A DNA stretch of 64,000 nt from Alteromonadales bacterium alter-6D02 (GTDB taxonomy: Bacteria > Pseudomonadota > Gammaproteobacteria > Enterobacterales > Psychrobiaceae): positions 43,568-107,567 of the forward strand of contig PIZK01000009.1 in assembly GCA_002835545.1 (NCBI GenBank). The letters run 5' to 3'. The position numbers and the translations under genes were made by a program. This document shows positions 47,429-55,775 of this stretch, piece after piece (the stretch's first letter is position 1; every line of letters starts with the position of its first letter). The notes under the pieces were generated by a model. The model saw only the letters and a program-made list of their open reading frames with translations, had not been told where the DNA came from and made no database searches.

Positions 47429-48718
47429 TTAATCGTTATCGCCAGCGGCGGTTTTTGGCAGTTTTAATGCCAGAGAATTAATGAAATCAACTTTTAATTG
47501 ATCGGTGACGTCTTTAACATCCTGATGAGATTGTTCAGCTTTGCTAGGGTCGTCATTTAGGCTTTGCGCCAAGCTGACTTGGTAGCTTTCTAATGCTGCA
47601 ATCGCCGCATTAGTATCGTTTAACATTTTCTCTGCTGTCGCGGTGTCATCAATATCAATTAAGTAATCATCAAAACCAATGGTATTGGCTGGATCGCTAC
47701 CTTCGCCGTTAAAGAGTGCTCTAAAGGCTTTGAGGTTGCTGATCATGTTTTCAATAGAGTGGTCACTATATGGTGACTCGACACTTTCTGGACAAACACT
47801 GCCTACACCACCACAGTCATTACTCGTTAACCCTAATGGTGTTCCTAACTTAAGGTCTTTAGTAATTTTATCGAGGTAAAACATCGCATCGCTGATTGCG
47901 TTAACACCGTCATGCGCTGTGGCGTATTTATTATCAGCTTGGCCAGCTTGTTTTAACACGGCAGCATAACCATTGTTACCGCTCCACTGTTCCACTATCG
48001 TGGTTGCATTATTGTTAAGGTCGGTAGCCACTTCAACTGCGAAGTTACAACGTAATACACGGCGTTCGTGTTCTGTTTTATCTGGCCAGCTGGCTAAGAT
48101 ATCTTTAGTGCTGTTACAACTATGTTCTGTCGTTGGGGTAAATAATAAATATTCTAAAACATCTAAGCCACGGCGTGTTGCTGTTCGCTTAGTAATGTCG
48201 TATGGCGTGGAATTGACCGTACCTTGCTCAAAAAACATCACGTCTTGGTCGACGCCACAGCTGCTCACGGTTGGCCATGAATAGATGGTATTACGTAATG
48301 TTGCCGAGTTAGTGGTTAATGGACCAATTTGCATCACTTCAGCGTGTTGCCACTGGCTCATACTGTTACGCCAGCTAGTTTGCGCTGTTGCTAATGCATC
48401 ATCAATAGGTTGACGTGCATCGTTTGTTTGAAAATTATTTTCTAATTGACAGTAATCGTGGATCGCTTGTTGTTGAGCTTGACTAAGTTGTTCAAATTTT
48501 TGGTAAGCCGGTGCGATGACGTTGTCAGCTAGATTAGCTAATAGTGCTGTTTGATTGAAGTCATCGTTTGGGTTGGTTGGTGGTGTTGGGTTAGTTGGGT
48601 TTTTATCACCGAAACCATCACCAGCAGTACTTGAGGTACTTTCACCACAGCCAGTCATTAATCCAGCTATCACTGTGCATAAAAGCAGTGGGCGAAAAGA
48701 AGAAACTTTACTCATCAT
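47429..48718 (-). CDS. Imelysin family lipoprotein
   Basis: A 429-residue lipoprotein with lipobox LMTGC (Cys24), a Pro/Asn-rich spacer (about 35-52) and a helical imelysin (M75-like, iron-regulated IrpA type) domain. The family GxHxxE element appears here as GLDVLE (184-189), so the histidine is replaced by Asp while Gly and Glu remain. Imelysins are periplasmic or outer-membrane proteins of iron acquisition, probably binding iron or a chelate. It heads the pair with the TonB receptor and has a Fur box 58 bases upstream. Confidence 0.88.
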   Translation of the reverse strand: MMSKVSSFRPLLLCTVIAGLMTGCGESTSSTAGDGFGDKNPTNPTPPTNPNDDFNQTALLANLADNVIAPAYQKFEQLSQAQQQAIHDYCQLENNFQTNDARQPIDDALATAQTSWRNSMSQWQHAEVMQIGPLTTNSATLRNTIYSWPTVSSCGVDQDVMFFEQGTVNSTPYDITKRTATRRGLDVLEYLLFTPTTEHSCNSTKDILASWPDKTEHERRVLRCNFAVEVATDLNNNATTIVEQWSGNNGYAAVLKQAGQADNKYATAHDGVNAISDAMFYLDKITKDLKLGTPLGLTSNDCGGVGSVCPESVESPYSDHSIENMISNLKAFRALFNGEGSDPANTIGFDDYLIDIDDTATAEKMLNDTNAAIAALESYQVSLAQSLNDDPSKAEQSHQDVKDVTDQLKVDFINSLALKLPKTAAGDND

Positions 48719-48775
48719 TGATGCCTTAAAAAAGAAGTCAGAGAACGTAATAAATTTGCAGGGTATTTAACCACA

Positions 48776-48794
48776 AATGAGAAGGATTATCATT
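48776..48794 (-). promoter_or_regulatory. Fur box upstream of the imelysin-TonB receptor operon
   Basis: AATGAGAAGGATTATCATT matches the 9-1-9 Fur consensus AATGATAATNATTATCATT at 16 of 18 defined positions. It lies 58 bases upstream of the imelysin start. Confidence 0.7.
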
Positions 48795-48807
48795 AGTTTT
48801 AGTAAAA

Positions 48808-48839
48808 AAAAGACAAGCACATTACTGAGCTTGTCTTTT
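48808..48839. terminator. Terminator after the DUF4856 gene
   Basis: AAAAGACAAGC (48808-48818) pairs with GCTTGTCTTTT (48829-48839) around a 10-base loop. A and T tracts on both sides allow activity on either strand. It separates the DUF4856 transcript from the imelysin promoter. Confidence 0.75.
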
Positions 48840-48879
48840 CTAATCTTTTTATGATTTACATCAAACCAATGAGTGGTGG

Positions 48880-50625
48880 TTACCAGTCAGCAACGTTCTC
48901 TGCATCAAATTCATAAGCAGCTGCTAATAGCGCTCGAGCTTCTAACAACTCATCTTTATATGCAGGTACTTCAGCTGCAGTAAGGACTGGCTTCATACCA
49001 ATTTTATCTTGAATCATTGCAAAGTCTTCGGCAGAAACAGGGCTTGATGGGTTAAATTGTAAGCTTAATGCGAAACCTTTTAACTCTGACCAGTGCTTAG
49101 CTAAATCGTTAAAGTCATCTGAAGTGTAACCGTCAGTGCCTAACTTCTCTAAATCAGCGATTGTATCGTTGACGTAGTGAACAGCTGTTGCTGCAATCGC
49201 TTTTTCCCAAGCCATAACCGCTTTTTGAGCTTCAGCTTTAAGTTCAGCAGCTTGTTCAGTTGTGAATTCACCACCAACCGCTTGAGCAATGATGTGACGA
49301 CCTTTTAAGAAAGCATCAAACGCATCTTTAGTAAAGTCTGTTGGGTTTGGTTTGTCTGCTGTGTTGCGGTCACGTTTTGCTGCATTGGTTGAATGACCAA
49401 AGTTGTACTCAGACATTAAATCAATTTTGCCATCAGCATTGCTATCGTTAAATACTTGCCATTCTGGGCGACCGCCTTTTCCAGCAATTTCATCATCTGA
49501 GTATTCGTGATAGTTTCGAGCTGCACCGAAGTAACCGAAACCTTCATCAAACTGATGCTCTAATGCTGTGTATGGCTTAGAACCATCTTTATCGCCAGTA
49601 ATGTTACCAGCTAACAAGCCTTTACCTTCGGTCGCGTCATCTAGGTAATCATCCGCTGCTTGTGAGAAGTTAACTGCACCCATGATGAACTTCTGTACTA
49701 GTTGACGACTATTAGTACCATCTTCGTTAACGTATAGTTTTGTGATCGTTTCACCGATAACATTTTCACGCGTTGAGCCAGCTTTAAATGTATCTAAGTT
49801 AGCCGCTAGTTGGTCAAATAATGCAATAACAACGCCATCAGGAGTCGCTGAGCCCTTAGCGTTCCAACCCACTAAGTCAGTATCCCAGTTCTTATCTTGC
49901 GTAGCCGAATCGCGGTTAGTGCCATCAAATGCACCGTCTTTACCAGCGATTTTGCCTTGTAGGTTTTTATGAGAACCACTTAAGCTTCCGTAAGTTGTTT
50001 GAACAGCTTCAGGTTCTGTTGTGAACTCTAACGTGTCATCAACACTTTCATTCCACTCATCTTTTGTACCAGCATAACGGCTCATCAGTTCAGCTTTTAA
50101 TGCTGCGCCATCTTCAAATGTATCTAGTACAGTTGAGGTTGTTTCTAGTGTACCGATGAAGCTAAATAATTCTTTAATCAATACTTGGCGAGCGATTTGA
50201 CCAGAGTAAGCAACACTTGATTCACCGTCAGCATTTAAGAAATCGTATGAATCTAACTCGTTAGTTACTGTTAGTACGATGCTATCGCTAAATGTGTTGT
50301 CTTTTTTATCAGTGACAGTGATTCTCACAGTCACTTCTTGCTCAGTTTCAAAATCGATTGATTGGTCAGCTTTTAACTTAAGAGAAGAACCTGAAATTTC
50401 AAAACGTGCATCGTCAACAGCGTAAGTGAATGACTCGTTAGAGTCTGCATCTGTTGCACTTAGTGTACCGACAGTTTGTGCTACTGCATTCTCAGTAATT
50501 TCAACTGCTGATAGTGATACAGCTGTTGGTGCAGTGTTTTTGTTGTCGCTGCTACCACCACAGGCACTTAGGCCCAGTGAAAGTAATACTGCTGATGCAA
50601 TAGTAGTAAGTTTTGAATTGAACAT
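48880..50625 (-). CDS. DUF4856 lipoprotein with cadherin-like domain
   Basis: A 581-residue lipoprotein with lipobox LSAC (Cys near residue 22). A cadherin-type/VCBS-like repeat follows (about 33-127: TAVSLSAVEITENAVAQTVGTLSATDADSNESFTYAV), then a large DUF4856 domain (about 128-581), which is mostly helical and includes EHQFDEGFGYFGAARNYHEY. DUF4856 proteins recur next to imelysins and TonB receptors and are inferred to act in iron acquisition. An almost perfect Fur box lies about 50 bases upstream. Confidence 0.85.
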   Translation of the reverse strand: MFNSKLTTIASAVLLSLGLSACGGSSDNKNTAPTAVSLSAVEITENAVAQTVGTLSATDADSNESFTYAVDDARFEISGSSLKLKADQSIDFETEQEVTVRITVTDKKDNTFSDSIVLTVTNELDSYDFLNADGESSVAYSGQIARQVLIKELFSFIGTLETTSTVLDTFEDGAALKAELMSRYAGTKDEWNESVDDTLEFTTEPEAVQTTYGSLSGSHKNLQGKIAGKDGAFDGTNRDSATQDKNWDTDLVGWNAKGSATPDGVVIALFDQLAANLDTFKAGSTRENVIGETITKLYVNEDGTNSRQLVQKFIMGAVNFSQAADDYLDDATEGKGLLAGNITGDKDGSKPYTALEHQFDEGFGYFGAARNYHEYSDDEIAGKGGRPEWQVFNDSNADGKIDLMSEYNFGHSTNAAKRDRNTADKPNPTDFTKDAFDAFLKGRHIIAQAVGGEFTTEQAAELKAEAQKAVMAWEKAIAATAVHYVNDTIADLEKLGTDGYTSDDFNDLAKHWSELKGFALSLQFNPSSPVSAEDFAMIQDKIGMKPVLTAAEVPAYKDELLEARALLAAAYEFDAENVADW

Positions 50626-50674
50626 GCTAACTTCCAGTTAAAGTAAATAATTGTGCAGTAGTTTACACGATGAC

Positions 50675-50695
50675 TAATGATAATCAATATCATTA
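50675..50695 (-). promoter_or_regulatory. Fur box upstream of the DUF4856 gene
   Basis: The 21-base perfect palindrome TAATGATA-ATCAA-TATCATTA contains AATGATAATCAATATCATT, which matches the Fur consensus at 17 of 18 defined positions. It lies 50 bases upstream of the DUF4856 start. Confidence 0.85.
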
Positions 50696-50876
50696 CCGTA
50701 TTTATTTAACGTTTTGTTGAACTTGAATAATGTTATTTTCGTTTTTTGTTTAAACTCAATGCTTTAGGTGTTTTTTACGTGAGGGCGGACTTGTTGGTGG
50801 AGTTTTGAGGTGATAGCTGGGGGCTATTTACACAGGTAATCTAGTTAAGATTGCCTGTGTAATTACACTTAATTTG

Positions 50877-51341
50877 TTACTTATCGAAACAAATTTCAAT
50901 AACGGCATTACCATCAGGCGAAGTAAATGGGATCATTATTTTTGTACCGTCAGACATATGAGAAATGCTGTGGTTTTTGCCTGAAACAACAACAGGGGTT
51001 GCCATATCAAATTCGTAACCTTTGTTGCCTAGCAGGTTTTTTGCGCCACCTGTTACCATGTTGGTGATCTCACCAACCATATCGGTTACTTCTTCGTTAA
51101 TTTCACTAGGGCTTTCACCCAGCATGCGGTGCATGATTTGTAATGCTAAAGATTCTTCAAAGGAAATCGAGAGTGACCCTTTGGTATTAGGGCCCACCAT
51201 TCCGATGAGCCCGGAAACGTCACCGTGAGCGACTTCATTTTTCTTTAATGCGGGTTTTCCAGGTTTCAACGTAGTGCTGGCCATGGTGCTTAATACATTA
51301 AGCAAAGAGTCTAAAAAAGGATTAATAAAATCAACATTCAT
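50877..51341 (-). CDS. cheX: Chemotaxis protein CheX-like (CheC/CheX phosphatase family)
   Basis: A 154-residue protein of the CheX family. Its helix EITNMVTGGAKNLL carries the conserved Glu-x2-Asn pair used by CheC/CheX/FliY phosphatases to dephosphorylate CheY. GDVSGLIGMVGPNTKGSLSISF and the C-terminal FTSPDGNAVIEICFD also fit. It is not near other chemotaxis genes here. It starts 25 bases downstream of the Zur-like gene in the same direction, so the two may be co-transcribed. Confidence 0.82.
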   Translation of the reverse strand: MNVDFINPFLDSLLNVLSTMASTTLKPGKPALKKNEVAHGDVSGLIGMVGPNTKGSLSISFEESLALQIMHRMLGESPSEINEEVTDMVGEITNMVTGGAKNLLGNKGYEFDMATPVVVSGKNHSISHMSDGTKIMIPFTSPDGNAVIEICFDK

Positions 51342-51366
51342 GTCTAACTAATTTCCTACAATGTTG

Positions 51367-51810
51367 TTAGTCTACTCGGCAATGATGGCAAAGCCCTCGT
51401 GCCTCAACTGTTTGTGTTTTGATTTGAAAGTCATTCAAACGTGCTTGGTCATTTAATGATTGCTGAATCTGTGGCGAATGAATTTCCTGTACTTCTTGGC
51501 ACTTTTCACAAATGAACAGCTGTAATTGATGTGTATCTGAAAAATCATTACAGGCAATAAATGCATTTTGAGATTCAACTCGGTGAATAAAGTGCTGTTC
51601 TAATAAAAAATCTAAAGCGCGGTAAACGGTTGGTGGCTTTGCAGCGGTATCTGTCTCTTTTAATTTATCGAGTAAATCATAAGCACTGATAGCTCCGCCA
51701 TGTTTAAGCATCAACTCTAAAACTTTTTTACGCGTTATTGTAAATCTAGCACCGCGTGTCTCGCACATTTGCTGAGCTTGCTCTAATAACGACTGTATAT
51801 TTGCTTGCAT
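51367..51810 (-). CDS. zur: Fur-family transcriptional repressor, Zur-like
   Basis: A 147-residue metalloregulator with an N-terminal winged helix (RFTITRKKVLELMLKHGGAISAYDLLDKL, PPTVYRALDFLLEQHFIHRVES) and a C-terminal dimerisation domain. Two CxxC pairs (CEKCQEV near 113 and CHHC near the end) would form the structural zinc site. The long N-terminal MQANIQSLLEQAQQMCETRGARF and double CxxC resemble Zur more than Fur. It is therefore probably not the regulator of the adjacent Fur-box genes; classical Fur should be encoded elsewhere. Confidence 0.8.
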   Translation of the reverse strand: MQANIQSLLEQAQQMCETRGARFTITRKKVLELMLKHGGAISAYDLLDKLKETDTAAKPPTVYRALDFLLEQHFIHRVESQNAFIACNDFSDTHQLQLFICEKCQEVQEIHSPQIQQSLNDQARLNDFQIKTQTVEARGLCHHCRVD

Positions 51811-51999
51811 TGAATTATTTTTTTATATTTGATTAATTTAACCATATCATGGCTTACATCATTTAGTAATAATTTAGGGCTTTAAAATAGTAATTTATTT
51901 TTTGATTGCCTCAATTATGTTCAGTCTCTTCTGGGCTTTAGAAATTATCATTCTTTATATTATAGTCTGTATTTATATTTTGTATGTTAAGTCGTAGCA

Positions 52000-53055
52000 T
52001 CATAAAAAATCTGGATGATAATACTCTATTCGATTTCGCCCGTTACGTTTCGCTTGATATAGTGCTTGGTCTGCTTTTGCTATCAATTCATCAACTTTGT
52101 GGGCAAACGCCATATTGTCATGGTGCATTAACTCGAAATAACAGGCACCAATTGAGGCGGTAATTGTTGAATCAAGTAGATCGATACTTTGGATATTTGT
52201 CATTATTCGCTGGTAGACGCTTTGCTCTTGCCCTTCCTTAGTGTCTGGAAGCCACAATAAAAACTCTTCGCCGCCAAAACGGGCAATGAAATCGTAATCT
52301 CGTATCGACTGCTTTAGTTTCTTTGCAATACTAATGAGTATTTTGTCACCTACTTGGTGGCCATGTTTGTCGTTAATGTTTTTGAAAAAATCAATGTCAA
52401 GAATCATCAAATAGCCAGAGGAGCTGTGGCGAGACAAGCGGTTGATATCTTTTTTAAGGTGTTTGAACATACCACGGCGGTTTGCAATCCCAGTTAATGG
52501 GTCTGATAGCGCCTGTTTTTTTAATTTTGCATTCAGTGCTGTTAGTTTAGCTTCCTGTTTACGGCGGATTATTTCTACCTCAATCCATGACGCCATAAGT
52601 TGAATAACATCAAGGTCAAACTCATGAAACTTGCGCGGGTAAGGTTTGACACTTGAGAAATTAAGCGTGCCATAGAGCTCACCCTCAATGAATATTGGCA
52701 CACCAATATATGATTCTAAACCAAATGCACTGTAGGCTGGATGTGTTGCGTAATGATCATTAATCGCAAAGTGCTCAACTGCAATAACACTTTTCTCACG
52801 GCAAGTAATTTCGCAATAAGTATTTTTGTACTCAAATTGATCGCCTGGAGCCATCTCGACTTCATCAGGTGTGACACATTGGATAACCGTGTATGTATCC
52901 CCCTTGATTCTAGATAAAATACCAATATCAAGGTTGAGCCGTTCAAGCCCCATATTTAGAAGCTCAATGACTTGTGCTTCAAAACCATCACTGTACTTGT
53001 TGGTAATTTGATAAAGTCGTCTAATAACGACCTCACTACTACTATTATGTGTCAT
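52000..53055 (-). CDS. Diguanylate cyclase with GAF sensor domain
   Basis: A 351-residue cytoplasmic protein with a GAF domain (about 20-165: CEITCREKSVIAVEHFAIND, FGLESYIGVPIFIEGELYGTLNFSS) joined by a helical linker to a GGDEF domain (about 180-345). The active-site motif is GGEEF (261-265). An RxxD inhibitory site (R252-D-Y-D255) lies five residues before it, so active cyclic-di-GMP synthesis with product feedback is expected. No transmembrane segment is seen. It is a single gene; the GAF ligand is unknown. Confidence 0.93.
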   Translation of the reverse strand: MTHNSSSEVVIRRLYQITNKYSDGFEAQVIELLNMGLERLNLDIGILSRIKGDTYTVIQCVTPDEVEMAPGDQFEYKNTYCEITCREKSVIAVEHFAINDHYATHPAYSAFGLESYIGVPIFIEGELYGTLNFSSVKPYPRKFHEFDLDVIQLMASWIEVEIIRRKQEAKLTALNAKLKKQALSDPLTGIANRRGMFKHLKKDINRLSRHSSSGYLMILDIDFFKNINDKHGHQVGDKILISIAKKLKQSIRDYDFIARFGGEEFLLWLPDTKEGQEQSVYQRIMTNIQSIDLLDSTITASIGACYFELMHHDNMAFAHKVDELIAKADQALYQAKRNGRNRIEYYHPDFL

Positions 53056-53166
53056 ATCAAATCCTTTAGTTTAAGCAGCTGAATGCAAAAACAGAGGCAA
53101 TTACACTAGCGCTCTTCATGAATATTATAGTTTACATTACAGCCTTTTTTACATGCTGCCTATCAA

Positions 53167-53763
53167 TCATGTCAATAACTTTAGCAATAATATATAACCA
53201 ATACCGAATATAAAGATAAAGACGCCAAACGCCATCAGCCCGTTATTTTCACTGCTGCTAATTTCTCTCTCTGCTATTAAAGTGTATACAAACGGGGTGT
53301 TGGCTATTGCTTGAATATATTTATCACCGAGGTATTGATCCGTTAAATGGTAGTAAACGTGCGTTGCTTGCTCTGACGGAGCTTGCACTAGCGACGTTTG
53401 CTTTAATCCTGTTGGAGCTTTAGACATTGTATGTGAAGGCTGCGCTTGATAAGTATAGTAGGTTGTTGGGTATAGCAAAGAAAAGTACCCAAGCAAAAAA
53501 GAAAGTAAACCTACACCAATGATGGCTACAATGCCAAACCTAGCATAAAGACTCACCCCATGACTGGGCAAGGATGGGACGAGCGTTTTTTTATCGATGG
53601 CATAAGCAACGCAAATCTTGTCGATAACTTCGTCGGAAGGCTGGAATAGTCCATTTTCTAATTTTGATAAATAAGATTGCTGAATGTCAATTGCGGCAGC
53701 TGCTTCTTTTTGTGTCCACTGTTTATTTTGCCGTAAAGTTAATAATTGACTCGCAAAGTCCAT
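53167..53763 (-). CDS. Membrane-anchored XRE-family regulator
   Basis: A 198-residue protein with an N-terminal XRE helix-turn-helix (about 5-58: LLTLRQNKQWTQKEAAAAIDIQQSYLSKLENG). A transmembrane segment follows (about 79-101), then a loop of about 70 residues expected in the periplasm, and a second transmembrane segment at the C-terminus. This layout suggests a one-component transmembrane sensor-regulator. I chose the ATG at 53763 since the HTH then starts at the normal distance. It is divergent from the small secreted protein at 53954, a natural target. Confidence 0.8.
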   Translation of the reverse strand: MDFASQLLTLRQNKQWTQKEAAAAIDIQQSYLSKLENGLFQPSDEVIDKICVAYAIDKKTLVPSLPSHGVSLYARFGIVAIIGVGLLSFLLGYFSLLYPTTYYTYQAQPSHTMSKAPTGLKQTSLVQAPSEQATHVYYHLTDQYLGDKYIQAIANTPFVYTLIAEREISSSENNGLMAFGVFIFIFGIGYILLLKLLT

Positions 53764-53953
53764 GTCTTGATTTCCAGCATAAATTGATGAGTACAATTAT
53801 GCATTAATTGGTATCACTTAAAAAAGAGGAAAAGTAAAATTCATCGCAATGAATATGATGAATTTATATGAATATCAGTTTGTTATATTGTTTGGTTCTT
53901 TTTTAGGTGATGTAATAGGCACTAGAAAAACACTATTAATGTAAGGAAGAATT

Positions 53954-54436
53954 ATGTTGAGTAAAAAGTTAGTATCTTTGTTTTTGTTCTGTGCTAGTTG
54001 GTTGGCATGGCCAACATATGCGCAAGAGGTTATTTTCATTGAAGCTGAGATCTATGATGTGCCACAACGTTATAAAAGTAGTGAGCTTCCGATTCAACTT
54101 AAACATGCAACGCTAGATAGCGCTCCGCAACTAATGACAGCGTTAGGTCAGTCAGCTGTGATTGAGATTGGGTTAGAAAGCGAAGAAGGTCAAGCTATCG
54201 ATATGATGAAAATGACGATAGAGACCAGTAAAAAGAACAATAACTTTGCCCTTGAGTTTAAATTATCACGTCAAGATGAGCAAAGCATCAGTCGTGTAGT
54301 CGATAATTCATTTGGTCAAACGCTGGTGCTATCTTCAACATTAAAAGGTACAGTCACCATTGCTAAAGTGAAAACGACAAAGTTCGACAATTTAGCGCTT
54401 GCTCAAGCTGCTCGCCAACAAAAAACTGAAAAATAA
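53954..54436 (+). CDS. Small secreted protein of unknown function
   Basis: A 160-residue protein with a clear signal peptide (MLSKKLVSLFLFCASWLAWPTYAQE, cleavage after Ala near residue 23), probably periplasmic. I do not recognise the mature domain. It is predicted mostly beta (EVIFIEAEIYDVPQRYKSS, AVIEIGLESEEGQAIDMMKMTIE), somewhat like secretin/TonB short-domain proteins, and has no cysteines after the signal. A strong AAGGA site precedes the ATG. It is divergent from the membrane XRE regulator, 190 bases between starts. Confidence 0.75.
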   Translation: MLSKKLVSLFLFCASWLAWPTYAQEVIFIEAEIYDVPQRYKSSELPIQLKHATLDSAPQLMTALGQSAVIEIGLESEEGQAIDMMKMTIETSKKNNNFALEFKLSRQDEQSISRVVDNSFGQTLVLSSTLKGTVTIAKVKTTKFDNLALAQAARQQKTEK

Positions 54437-54459
54437 TCGGTGAGGAGCAGCTTTACATT

Positions 54460-54648
54460 GTTTAGCTCTTCAACACATGCTTGATAAGTCGCTTCAGTGA
54501 CGCCATGTGATGATACATGGGTGATTTCTTTAGTTAACGTTAATACTGCGCGCTCAGTATTATTGAATAATGGAGACTCTTGCCATGCCGCTAATGCACA
54601 TAGTCGTTGTTCAGTTTCACCCTCTTTACGAGCATGAGTTGTGTGCTT
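54460..54648 (-). pseudogene. Remnant of a carboxymuconolactone decarboxylase/AhpD-family gene
   Basis: The minus strand encodes HTTHARKEGETEQRLCALAAWQ...LFNNTERAVLTLTKEITHVSSHGVTEATYQACVEELN. This is the middle and rear part of an AhpD-like CMD protein, just after the normal CxxC active site. The N-terminal third with the CxxC is gone, and downstream the frame runs into unrelated sequence and the 3' end of the secreted-protein gene. The reading frame is open for 96 codons but is not a complete family member. Confidence 0.7.
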
Positions 54649-54789
54649 ACCTGAGTGGCAGCCGTCATTACACGAAGGGTCTAGCGGCGACATTTATGCT
54701 GTCTATCATGGCAGCAAATATCCTAAACCGGTGCTCCGAGCATTCATCGACTTTTTACTTGAAAAGGTAAAGAGTAACAGCCTACTTTA
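54641..54789 (+). pseudogene. Remnant of a LysR-type regulator gene (C-terminal end only)
   Basis: After a stop at 54635 the plus strand encodes VVCLPEWQPSLH...GDIYAVYHGSKYPKP and then VLRAFIDFLLEKVKS before TAA at 54787-54789. The LPEWQ, IYAVY and RAFIDFLLEK blocks are the conserved C-terminal end of LysR effector domains. The DNA-binding part is missing and no start is present. The remnant abuts the AhpD remnant back to back. Confidence 0.7.
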
Positions 54790-55051
54790 ACGACTCAGCA
54801 TCATAAGAGTGTGTTTGGTGAACAATTTGCTTACTTAATATTTAGATGAACGGGCGACTAAAGTCTAAGTTGGTTGTTTTAGGGACGGTTTGTTTGAAAA
54901 AAGCACAATGGCTATATGATGACTTATTAAGTATTCGTCGAAAGTCGCTTATTAGATTGATCAAACTGAGCTTCTACTTTAAATTGTAAGCTTGCACCGC
55001 GAGAGGGTAGTGCATGATTAATTAAATTTACACACCCACGTAGGAGTTTTT
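54790..55051. other. Intergenic region after the LysR remnant
   Basis: This 262-base stretch is AT-rich. An open frame from TTG 54894 encodes about 31 basic residues ending in TAA near 54989, but nothing supports it as a gene. A ribosome binding site (AGGAG, 55042) for the following gene lies at its end. Confidence 0.5.
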
Positions 55052-55396
55052 ATGCCACATTTTGTGATCGATTGTTCATCCGCTATTTTAACAATGCACC
55101 CTGAAGAAGTAATAAATGAGCAAATACATCTTGTCGCAAACTCGGCGGGCTTATTTGATGAAAATGATATAAAAGTTAGGGTCAACCCATTTAGCACTTA
55201 TATCGTGGGAAATCAAAAGCAAAACTTTATTCACGTCTTTGGCAATATCATGCAAGGTCGAACTACCGAACAAAAAGCTGATTTGTCACAACGTATGGTA
55301 AGTAAACTTGCTGAGCTATTTCCAGATGTTGACAATATATCTATGAATATTAATGACTTTGAAAAAGCCACTTATTGTAATAAGAAAATGCTATAA
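55052..55396 (+). CDS. 5-carboxymethyl-2-hydroxymuconate isomerase family protein
   Basis: A 114-residue protein of the CHMI (HpaF-like, tautomerase superfamily) fold. It starts MPHFVIDCSS with the catalytic N-terminal Pro exposed after Met removal, and carries VNPFSTYIVGNQKQNFIHVFGNIMQGRTTEQKADLSQRMV as in the family. No homoprotocatechuate pathway genes are nearby, so the natural substrate is uncertain. The AGGAG site is strong. It is a neighbour of the AhpD/LysR scar and may be a survivor of a small catabolic or detoxification cluster. Confidence 0.82.
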   Translation: MPHFVIDCSSAILTMHPEEVINEQIHLVANSAGLFDENDIKVRVNPFSTYIVGNQKQNFIHVFGNIMQGRTTEQKADLSQRMVSKLAELFPDVDNISMNINDFEKATYCNKKML

Positions 55397-55439
55397 GTTA
55401 TTATGCTCGTTCAAACTATGAAGGACGAAAAATCAAAAA

Positions 55440-55775
55440 ATGGATGAATTGCTCGATAAATTAATCAACCAAGGGTTTAAAGCTAAGCAAACTAACAATC
55501 GGATTAAAGTTACTTTGGGTGGTTTAGCTAATCGTGTAAACATTTCTTATGATATTGCGACAAAACGCTTTGAATTACACACTAATGACCTAATTCATAG
55601 CCTATGTAGCGCATTGTTTTTATTGCTTGGTTTAAGTGCAGTGACTGATCATCAAGGCTTAAACTCTTTTTACGTTGTAATTGGCTCGTTGGGTTTTCTG
55701 ATGGTGTTGTTGACTGAATTAAAAGTACGGAAATTATCCGATTACGTCGACTCATTAAATGGTGCCTCGCCATAA
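55440..55775 (+). CDS. Small membrane protein of unknown function
   Basis: 111 residues. The first about 50 are a soluble domain (ITVTLGG-like beta segments: RIKVTLGGLANRVNISYDIATKRFELH), then two transmembrane helices (about 53-69 and 76-93) and a short tail. I do not recognise the family. AAGGACG precedes the ATG at suitable distance. It starts 43 bases after the isomerase gene and may share its transcript. Confidence 0.6.
   Translation: MDELLDKLINQGFKAKQTNNRIKVTLGGLANRVNISYDIATKRFELHTNDLIHSLCSALFLLLGLSAVTDHQGLNSFYVVIGSLGFLMVLLTELKVRKLSDYVDSLNGASP

Noticed and set aside
51367..51810. The Fur-family gene as the regulator acting on the nearby Fur boxes
   Set aside because: Its double CxxC and N-terminal extension point to Zur, whose operator differs from the AATGATAAT-type boxes seen at 48776 and 50675.
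54403..54693. 96-codon minus-strand frame as an intact gene
   Set aside because: Only its middle matches the AhpD family. Both ends run into unrelated sequence (the LysR remnant and the secreted-protein gene) and the active-site CxxC is missing, so I call it a pseudogene.
54894..54989. 31-codon frame from TTG with a basic, hydrophobic product
   Set aside because: There is no ribosome binding site and no recognisable sequence; frames of this length occur by chance.
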